The position numbers and the translations under genes were made by a program. DNA of 11,110 bases from Crocinitomix sp. (lineage in GTDB: Bacteria > Bacteroidota > Bacteroidia > Flavobacteriales_D > Crocinitomicaceae): NCBI GenBank assembly GCA_020849935.1, contig JADZFJ010000247.1, positions 1-11,110 of the forward strand, given 5' to 3'. Shown piece after piece: positions 5,202 through 11,110 of the stretch. Position 1 is the first letter of the stretch; every line of letters starts with the position of its first letter. Under the pieces are notes generated by a model. That model was given only the letters and a program-made list of their open reading frames with translations. It was not told the DNA's origin and ran no database searches.

Positions 5202-7916
5202 ATGAGTTTACATCCTGACTACAAAGGAAAATACAATTATAAATGGTCGAATTTGCCCAATTTAAAATTGAGCGGATTAGAACCTTTAGAAGTTACACCA
5301 ACCACCAATTTCGTGAATATTGGTGAACGAACCAATGTAGCGGGGTCGCGACTTTTTTTGCGGTTAATCAAAGAAGAAAAATTTGACGAAGCTTTATCGA
5401 TTGCGCGCGATCAAGTAGATGGCGGCGCACAAATCATTGACATCAACATGGACGATGGTTTGATTGATGGCAAAGAAGCAATGGTTAAATTTTTAAATTT
5501 AATTGCTGCCGAACCAGACATTTCCAAAATCCCCATCATGATCGATTCCTCTAAATGGGAAATCATTGAAGCAGGATTACAATGTGTACAAGGCAAATGC
5601 GTCGTAAACTCAATTAGTTTAAAAGAAGGTAAAGAAAAATTTGTTGAAGCAGCGCGTAAAATCAGACAATACGGTGCGGCGGTCGTAGTGATGGCCTTTG
5701 ACGAATTAGGACAAGCGGATTCGTACGAACGAAGAATCGAAATTTGTGAAACTTCGTATCGTATTTTGGTGGATGAGGTAAATTTTCCACCGCAAGACAT
5801 CATTTTTGATCCAAACGTTTTTCCTGTTGCCACAGGAATGGATGAGCATCGCCGAAATGCACTCGACTTTTTCCTTGCCACCCGATGGATTCGTGAAAAC
5901 CTTCCCGGGGCGCACATCAGCGGAGGAATCAGCAATGTGTCCTTTTCTTTCCGAGGAAATGATATCGTTCGGGAAGCGATGCACTCAGCCTTTTTATACC
6001 ATGCCATTAAAGAAGGTATGGACATGGGAATTGTAAATCCATCCATGTTGATGGTGTATGATGATATTCCAAAAGATTTATTGGCACATGTCGAAGATGT
6101 TTTATTGGATTTAAGAGAGGACGCCACCGAACGATTGTTAAATTTTGCTGAAACAGTTTCTGGAAATGGAAAAGTGCGGGTGGTCGATTTAGAATGGCGT
6201 AATACCAGTCTTCAAGAACGATTGACCTACTCCTTGGTAAAGGGTATGGCCGATTTTATTGACGACGATGTTGAAGAAGCTCGTAAATCCGTTAAAGAAC
6301 CCATCGAAGTCATTGAGGGTTATTTAATGACCGGAATGAACGTGGTTGGTGACCTTTTTGGAGAAGGAAAAATGTTCCTTCCTCAAGTGGTAAAATCGGC
6401 ACGGGTGATGAAAAAGGCGGTGGCGTATTTATTGCCCTACATCGAAGCATCAAAAACTGACAACCGTTCCAAAGGAAAAGTCTTAATGGCAACGGTAAAA
6501 GGAGATGTCCATGACATTGGTAAAAACATTGTCGCCGTTGTTTTGGGATGTAATAATTACGACATCATCGACTTAGGTGTCATGGTGCCAGCCAATAAAA
6601 TTTTAGAAGCAGCAGTCGAACATAAGGTAGATATCATTGGTTTAAGTGGATTGATTACTCCTTCGTTGGATGAAATGGTACACGTTGCCAAGGAAATGGA
6701 GTTGATGGGAATGACCATTCCATTGTTAATTGGAGGCGCAACAACTTCTAAAGTACACACGGCTGTAAAAATCGATCAGCATTACAAAAAAGGGCAAACG
6801 GTGTATGTCTTAGATGCTTCACGTTCGGTAACTGTGGTCAGCGATTTATTGGGTGAAAAAAGAGATCAATTTATCGAAGACATCAAAAACGAATATGAGG
6901 GCGTGCGTGTTAATTATGCCAAGAAAAAAGGATTCAAAAAATTCCTTTCTATCAACGAAGCACGGGCAAACAAATTTCAAATCGATTGGAAACCAAGTGA
7001 TTTACAAAAGCCAAACTTAGTAGGTGTAAAAGTTTTAGCCGATTATGATTTAGCCGAATTAAGAGAATATATTGATTGGACTCCTTTTTTCCACACCTGG
7101 GAATTACGCGGAAAATATCCGGAAATACTCACCCACGAATTAATGGGAATCGAAGCCTCCAAATTATTTAAAGATGCCAATACCATGTTGGATCAAATCA
7201 TCGCTGAAAAATGGCTCATTGCCAAAGCAAGTGTTGGAATTTGGCCAGCAAATACAATTAACGATGACGACATCGAAATTTACAGCGACGAAACTCGCTC
7301 AACTCTTTTGTACACCCAACGTGGATTGCGTCAACAATTGAAAAAAGCGGACACGGCCAGCAATGTCTGTCTAGCTGATTTTATTGCGCCAAAAGAAAGT
7401 GGATTTCAGGATTATATCGGCGGATTTGTGGTCACCACTGGTTTGGGAATTGAAAAAAAATTAGCCGAATTTGAAGCCGATCACGACGATTATCATTCGA
7501 TTTTACTAAAAGCCCTCGCCGATCGCCTCGCCGAAGCTTTTGCCGAACGTTTGCACGAATTGGTCCGAACAGATTATTGGGGCTACGATCAAACCCCTTT
7601 GGATAAAACCGAACTCATCCAAGAAAAATACCGCGGCATTCGTCCTGCCCCAGGCTATCCTGCAAATCCTGACCACACCGAAAAACCAGGTTTATTTGAA
7701 CTCTTAAATGCTACCGAATTAACGGGCGTAACCCTCACCGAATCTATGGCCATGATGCCAGCATCTTCGGTCAGTGGTTGGTATTTTGCCCATCCACAAG
7801 CACACTATTTTGGCGTGGGTAAAATTAAAGAAGATCAAGTTGAACGTCTTGCCATGGCAAAAGGAATTTCCTTGGCGCGCATGAAACAATGGTTGAGCAG
7901 TAATTTGGAAGATTAA
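5202..7916 (+). CDS. metH: Methionine synthase, folate/cobalamin/activation subunit (C-terminal part of MetH)
   Basis: This 904-residue protein carries the remaining MetH modules in canonical order. Residues about 35-295 are the pterin-binding barrel ([12 protein letters not shown] 39-50, DINMDDG 80-86, MIDSS 113-117, [13 protein letters not shown] 240-252), which takes the methyl group from 5-methyltetrahydrofolate. Residues about 325-415 are the four-helix cap. Residues about 425-560 are the cobalamin-binding domain with DxHxxG (D435, H437, G440), where His437 is the lower cobalt ligand, and LSGLITPS (481-488). Residues about 600-900 are the reactivation domain with the AdoMet-binding motif RPAPGYPA (814-821). 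It works with the homocysteine subunit encoded at 3678-4670 to make methionine, regenerating tetrahydrofolate. The N terminus contains only a short linker, confirming a natural split before the pterin domain. All key residues are present. The ATG at 5202 follows an A-rich run with no Shine-Dalgarno sequence. No metF follows it. Confidence 0.95.
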   Translation: MSLHPDYKGKYNYKWSNLPNLKLSGLEPLEVTPTTNFVNIGERTNVAGSRLFLRLIKEEKFDEALSIARDQVDGGAQIIDINMDDGLIDGKEAMVKFLNLIAAEPDISKIPIMIDSSKWEIIEAGLQCVQGKCVVNSISLKEGKEKFVEAARKIRQYGAAVVVMAFDELGQADSYERRIEICETSYRILVDEVNFPPQDIIFDPNVFPVATGMDEHRRNALDFFLATRWIRENLPGAHISGGISNVSFSFRGNDIVREAMHSAFLYHAIKEGMDMGIVNPSMLMVYDDIPKDLLAHVEDVLLDLREDATERLLNFAETVSGNGKVRVVDLEWRNTSLQERLTYSLVKGMADFIDDDVEEARKSVKEPIEVIEGYLMTGMNVVGDLFGEGKMFLPQVVKSARVMKKAVAYLLPYIEASKTDNRSKGKVLMATVKGDVHDIGKNIVAVVLGCNNYDIIDLGVMVPANKILEAAVEHKVDIIGLSGLITPSLDEMVHVAKEMELMGMTIPLLIGGATTSKVHTAVKIDQHYKKGQTVYVLDASRSVTVVSDLLGEKRDQFIEDIKNEYEGVRVNYAKKKGFKKFLSINEARANKFQIDWKPSDLQKPNLVGVKVLADYDLAELREYIDWTPFFHTWELRGKYPEILTHELMGIEASKLFKDANTMLDQIIAEKWLIAKASVGIWPANTINDDDIEIYSDETRSTLLYTQRGLRQQLKKADTASNVCLADFIAPKESGFQDYIGGFVVTTGLGIEKKLAEFEADHDDYHSILLKALADRLAEAFAERLHELVRTDYWGYDQTPLDKTELIQEKYRGIRPAPGYPANPDHTEKPGLFELLNATELTGVTLTESMAMMPASSVSGWYFAHPQAHYFGVGKIKEDQVERLAMAKGISLARMKQWLSSNLED

Positions 7917-7994
7917 ATTGATAGTGGATTCAATCCCGATTTAATTCAGAAAAAAATCTCCTCGTCTTGATTAGACTTTAATCACCGCTGATGC

Positions 7995-8636
7995 TTAACA
8001 TCCGCAGTAAGAGGTCAAATGAAAATAACCTAGGCTGTCGGTAGTAATCGAATAATAACAACCCGCACCACCATCTAGTGGACTAAATTCTCTATGTTCT
8101 TCGTCCCAGCCATAATCTTCGATTGATTCAAAAGGTTCGTAATTTAACACCTGATCTATTACCTCAAAAAAGGCAGCCTCGTCTTTACATCGGGTCCATA
8201 ATTCAATACCACCACCCGATTCTAATTCTTCATAACAATAAAAAATACCCTGCTCAAACTCTTGACCCCACATCAACCCTCCAGGAGAATCAGTTGTTAG
8301 ATAAAATCGCTTTTCTGAAACTGTGTCTAGTGCGTGGTACAAATACAGATACAAATCGTCTAAGTATAAGCCATCAACGTTCGAATTGAGCGTACCTGAA
8401 ATACGCCCTTCAGTAAACGCTGATGTTGGTTGCGGCAAACATTGATCAAGACCTGTATAAGTAACGGGATAACTCGGAAATTCAACCAAATTGCCCGTAA
8501 TCCTTTCTGAACCAAATCTACCCTCTTGTGCAACCAACGTATCCTTGTTTTCCGCATGAGTGTCATTCACCAATAAATCAGTTTCGGATGAAGCGCAAGA
8601 AGCCAGAATTAAAAAAGAATAAAGAAAATTTTTCAT
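7995..8636 (-). CDS. Putative lipoprotein of unknown function with C-terminal Cys-Gly-Cys
   Basis: The ATG at 8636 gives 213 residues; an in-frame TTG two codons upstream is less likely. MKNFLYSFLILASC is a short lipoprotein signal peptide with lipobox L11-A12-S13-C14, so Cys14 should be lipidated and the protein held on the cell envelope. The mature part is acidic and has six more cysteines (C66, C134, C150, C193, C211, C213), enough for three disulfides, and ends in SYCGC. Aromatic-rich stretches such as GLYLDDLYLYLYH and RFYLTT suggest beta strands. I recognise no family and see no catalytic motif. It converges on metH and diverges from the photolyase gene, so it is probably a single-gene unit. 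Predicted secretion plus an even number of cysteines suits an oxidised, extracytoplasmic fold. Confidence 0.75.
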   Translation of the reverse strand: MKNFLYSFLILASCASSETDLLVNDTHAENKDTLVAQEGRFGSERITGNLVEFPSYPVTYTGLDQCLPQPTSAFTEGRISGTLNSNVDGLYLDDLYLYLYHALDTVSEKRFYLTTDSPGGLMWGQEFEQGIFYCYEELESGGGIELWTRCKDEAAFFEVIDQVLNYEPFESIEDYGWDEEHREFSPLDGGAGCYYSITTDSLGYFHLTSYCGC

Positions 8637-8735
8637 ATCCAAAAATAAGAATGTCTAGAACAAAACCGTACTATAAATTCGATTTTTTAAAACATTTCTT
8701 GTACTTTGCTGTTCTTACACAAAGCGTCCCTGCAA

Positions 8736-10043
8736 ATGAAAAAAACAACTTATTTTTGGTTTCGCCGCGACCTGCGATTAAACGATAATTCAGGACTTAA
8801 ACAGGCACTAAGAGCAAGTAAAAACGTTCAATTAGTATTCATCTTCGATGATACCATTTTGGCTGATCTTCCAAAAAACGATGCTCGGGTTACCTTTGTT
8901 TGGCAAGAATTAGAAAAAATCAACAAAGAACTGAAAGAATTTGACACCAACCTCCTTGTTTTAAAAGGAAAACCAATCGATGTTTGGAAAAAAATTCTCA
9001 CTGATTATCAACTCGAAGCGGTTTATACCAACCGCGATTACGAACCAAAAGCCCTTGCACGCGATGAGGAGGTTCGTTTTTTACTCGAATCAAACGGCAT
9101 CCAATTTAATACCTTTAAAGACCACGTTTTTTTTGAAAAAGATGAAATTCTAAAATTGGATGGAACACCTTATACCATCTATACCCCTTACAAAAATAAA
9201 TGGTTAGAAAAATACGCCAAAACCAATTTAGAAATTCCTAAACCGGAACTCGAATTAAACGCCAATTATGCTAAAAGCGACTTTACTTTTCCATCCTTGG
9301 CCGATATTGGGTTCGTAAAAAGCGACATCATCGCCCCAGCCTACAAATTGGCAGGTGTCGAAAATTATGATTTACACCGCGACTTTCCTGGAAAAGATCA
9401 CACCACCCATTTGGGGCACCATTTGCGTTTCGGCACCATCAGCATTCGCAGTTTAGTTTATTATTCCGCCCGAAAAAACGCCACCTTTCTTTCAGAAATT
9501 ATTTGGCGCGATTTCTTTTCACAAATCATGGGACATTTCCCGGATGCTATGAACGAGGCATTTAAGAAAAAATACAACCACATTCAATGGCGAAATAATG
9601 AATCGGAATTTAAAAAATGGTGCAACGGTGAAACAGGTTATCCAATTGTAGATGCAGGCATGCGCCAATTAAATCAAACCGGGTTTATGCACAACCGCGT
9701 GCGCATGATCACCGCAAGCTTTTTGGTCAAACATTTATTGATTGATTGGCGTTGGGGCGAGGCCTATTTCGCGGAAAAATTATTAGATTTTGATTTATCT
9801 GCCAACAACGGAAATTGGCAATGGGCCGCAGGAACAGGCTGCGATGCTGCCCCTTATTTTAGGGTGTTTAACCCATCCATTCAAGCGGAAAAATTCGATA
9901 AAAAACAAACCTATATTCGCCAGTGGATTCCTAATTTTGATCCATCTACCTATCTCCCACCAATGGTCGATCACGCCATGGCCCGCGACCGCGCCATAAA
10001 AACATACAAACAGGCATTGGACATGTTTCCTGTTAATGATTAG
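8736..10043 (+). CDS. phrB: Deoxyribodipyrimidine photolyase (class I CPD photolyase)
   Basis: This 435-residue flavoprotein uses blue light to split cyclobutane pyrimidine dimers in DNA. The N-terminal alpha/beta photolyase domain begins YFWFRRDLRLNDN (6-18), and the FAD-binding domain has EIIWRDF (254-260), NRVRM (320-324), IDWRWGEAY (336-344) and ANNGNWQWAAGTG (356-368). By comparison with E. coli PhrB, E254, W257, N320, M324 and W363 correspond to the CPD pocket. Met at 324 is typical of CPD and not (6-4) enzymes. W285, W338 and W361 form the electron-transfer chain, and N357 is the flavin N5 contact. Nothing appears missing, and it has no Cry-DASH features that I can see. The ATG at 8736 is preferred over an in-frame TTG at 8706, because the family starts just before the FRRDLRL motif. 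The TIGR01777 gene follows 52 bp later and may be co-transcribed. Confidence 0.95.
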   Translation: MKKTTYFWFRRDLRLNDNSGLKQALRASKNVQLVFIFDDTILADLPKNDARVTFVWQELEKINKELKEFDTNLLVLKGKPIDVWKKILTDYQLEAVYTNRDYEPKALARDEEVRFLLESNGIQFNTFKDHVFFEKDEILKLDGTPYTIYTPYKNKWLEKYAKTNLEIPKPELELNANYAKSDFTFPSLADIGFVKSDIIAPAYKLAGVENYDLHRDFPGKDHTTHLGHHLRFGTISIRSLVYYSARKNATFLSEIIWRDFFSQIMGHFPDAMNEAFKKKYNHIQWRNNESEFKKWCNGETGYPIVDAGMRQLNQTGFMHNRVRMITASFLVKHLLIDWRWGEAYFAEKLLDFDLSANNGNWQWAAGTGCDAAPYFRVFNPSIQAEKFDKKQTYIRQWIPNFDPSTYLPPMVDHAMARDRAIKTYKQALDMFPVND

Positions 10044-10095
10044 TTAAAAAAGCAAAAGGAGCCAGTTTCCTTCAATATTATTTATAATTTTCACC

Positions 10096-11025
10096 ATGGA
10101 AACAATTTTAATCACCGGCGGGTCGGGCATCATCGGCAGACGTTTAAGCGAATTACTCGTTCAACATCATTTTGCCGTGCGCCACTTGTCACGTAAATCA
10201 ACTGGCTCTGAAAAATACCCTACGTTTGTGTGGAATATCGATGAACAATTTATAGATCCTAAAGCACTGGAAGGAGTCGATCATATCATCCATTTGGCAG
10301 GCGAAAATGTGGGCGATGGCAGATGGACAGCCACGCGTCGAAAAAAAATCCTTTCTAGCCGAATTGACAGTGCTAACCTCATTTTAAACAAAATGAAGGG
10401 CCAACACCTCAAAAGTTTTATCAGTGCTTCGGGCATCAGTTATTATGGTTCCATCACGTCTAGCCAAATATTTAAAGAAACCGACCCCTGCGGCACCGAT
10501 TATTTAGCCAACGTAAGCGTACAATGGGAAAAAGCAGCCTTTCAATTTGAGGACATCGCCAAACGCGTGGTGGCTTTGCGAACAGGGGTTGTTTTAAGTC
10601 CAACGGGCGGCGCTTTGGCACAATTAATAAAACCCATTAAACTTGGCATTGGCTCTGCGCTCGGCTCGGGCAAACAATACATGCCTTGGTTGCATTTGGA
10701 GGATATGTGCCAAATCTACCTCAAAGCAATCACCGACGAGGGAATGGTAGGAATCTATAATGCAGCAAGTTCGGATCACCTCACCAATCAAGAAATGGTC
10801 AATGCCTTGGCAAAAAATTGTGGCAAAAAATTATGGGCACCAAAAGTTCCTGGTTTTCTTTTAAAACTCCTTTTTGGCGAAATGTCCGTCATCATTCTCG
10901 AAGGCAGCCGCGTGGATAACGATAAAATCAAAAAAGCCGGCTTCGTTTTTCAATACGATACGATCGATGAAGCCTTAAAATCACCTGTTTTCCGCACTGG
11001 GACACCCAATCTAAAATTCAAATAA
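10096..11025 (+). CDS. TIGR01777-family NAD(P)-binding epimerase-like protein (YfcH/SDR39U1 type)
   Basis: This is a 309-residue atypical short-chain dehydrogenase. The Rossmann nucleotide-binding motif TGGSGIIG is at residues 7-14 directly after the start. Further family marks are HLAGENVGDGRW (67-77), FISASGISYYG (108-118), LRTGVVLSPTGGAL (161-174), GSGKQYMPWLHLED (190-203) and YNAASSD (221-227). The C-terminal region from about 248 (WAPKVPGFLLKLLFGEMS) matches the DUF1731 domain that ends these proteins. Length is normal for the family. The substrate is not established for the family in general, although YfcH-like proteins bind NADP(H) and are often called sugar-nucleotide epimerases by homology. 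It lies 52 bp after the photolyase gene on the same strand with no clear promoter between, so an operon is likely. Its 3' end overlaps a likely minus-strand gene by 15 bp. Confidence 0.9.
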   Translation: METILITGGSGIIGRRLSELLVQHHFAVRHLSRKSTGSEKYPTFVWNIDEQFIDPKALEGVDHIIHLAGENVGDGRWTATRRKKILSSRIDSANLILNKMKGQHLKSFISASGISYYGSITSSQIFKETDPCGTDYLANVSVQWEKAAFQFEDIAKRVVALRTGVVLSPTGGALAQLIKPIKLGIGSALGSGKQYMPWLHLEDMCQIYLKAITDEGMVGIYNAASSDHLTNQEMVNALAKNCGKKLWAPKVPGFLLKLLFGEMSVIILEGSRVDNDKIKKAGFVFQYDTIDEALKSPVFRTGTPNLKFK

Positions 11026-11110
11026 TTTTTTCAGTTGTTTTTGTTCCTCATTTAGGATCAAAAGTTCTGTGTTTACAATGTTTGTAGTCGGGTTCTTTAT
11101 TTTAATGGCG
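11011..11110 (-). CDS. Possible 3' end of a converging minus-strand gene (partial)
   Basis: On the minus strand one frame is open from the window edge to a TAG at 11011-11013, giving about 32 residues: a KIKNPTTNIVNTELLILN stretch, then EEQKQLKKLFEF at the C terminus. The mix of charged and aliphatic residues looks like a helical protein tail, and the other two minus frames contain stops within the first 12 bases from the edge. It would overlap the end of the TIGR01777 gene tail-to-tail by 15 bp. The fragment is too short to identify, and chance openness in AT-rich DNA cannot be excluded. Confidence 0.4.
   Translation of the reverse strand, partial: AIKIKNPTTNIVNTELLILNEEQKQLKKLFEF

Noticed and set aside
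5411..6127. A 238-codon antisense frame within the second MetH gene
   Set aside because: It is a shadow of a strongly conserved coding sequence; composition is Ser/Ile-rich with no family likeness.
7912..7945. Imperfect stem after the second MetH gene (ATTAAAT with ATTTAAT plus an inner stem)
   Set aside because: Bulged, AT-rich and not followed by a T-run, so not a convincing terminator.
8640..8647. Minus-strand TATTTTTG box next to the lipoprotein start
   Set aside because: It fits TAnnTTTG but lies only 3 bp from the ATG and lacks a TTG at proper spacing (nearest match gives 13 bp).
8674..8708. TAAATTCG (8674) and TACTTTG (8702) as photolyase promoter boxes
   Set aside because: Each departs from TAnnTTTG and neither has a TTG about 19-21 bp upstream.
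8706..8735. TTG start ten codons upstream of the photolyase ATG
   Set aside because: Photolyases begin a few residues before the FRRDLRL motif, as the ATG at 8736 gives.
1..11110. CRISPR arrays, tRNA or rRNA genes, insertion sequences, attachment sites
   Set aside because: No regularly spaced repeats, cloverleaf sequences, transposase or integrase motifs, or terminal inverted repeats were seen on reading the window.

Overview
The window reads as a chromosomal segment from a member of the Bacteroidota, most likely a flavobacterium-like lineage. The evidence is a low-GC genome, a C-terminal type IX secretion (T9SS) sorting domain, a textbook Bacteroidota promoter (TTG, 19 bp, TAAATTTG), start sites that follow A-rich stretches rather than Shine-Dalgarno sequences, and a methionine synthase split into two polypeptides. 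No tRNA, rRNA, CRISPR array, transposase or other mobile-element gene was found.

Layout. Positions 2-686 (+) hold the 3' end of an unrecognised gene followed 7 bp later by a small two-helix membrane protein that resembles DUF2335; this end is visibly more AT-rich than the rest. Positions 738-3203 (-) hold one large secreted beta-helix protein gene with a T9SS sorting domain, interrupted by a single in-frame TAG at 2400-2402. Positions 3204-3677 are a divergent intergenic region with a promoter, a complete SAM-I riboswitch and a possible expression platform. Positions 3678-7916 (+) form a probable three-gene operon: the homocysteine-binding half of MetH, a QueF-like protein, and the folate/B12/activation half of MetH. 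Positions 7995-8636 (-) encode a Cys-containing lipoprotein of unknown function. Positions 8736-11025 (+) encode a class I CPD photolyase and a TIGR01777-family NAD(P)-binding protein. The last 100 bases probably contain the 3' end of a converging minus-strand gene.

How the genes work together. The riboswitch senses S-adenosylmethionine, the end product of methionine synthesis, and controls the two MetH halves, which together (330 + 904 residues) match the length of one-piece MetH. The unexpected element is the middle gene. It has the QueF motif and fold signatures, but Gly replaces the nucleophilic Cys of preQ0 reductase and Tyr replaces the conserved His. It should not be an ordinary queuosine-pathway reductase, yet it sits inside a SAM-regulated methionine synthase operon. 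It is the best candidate here for an undescribed function, possibly a pterin- or purine-binding accessory of MetH. That role is inference only.
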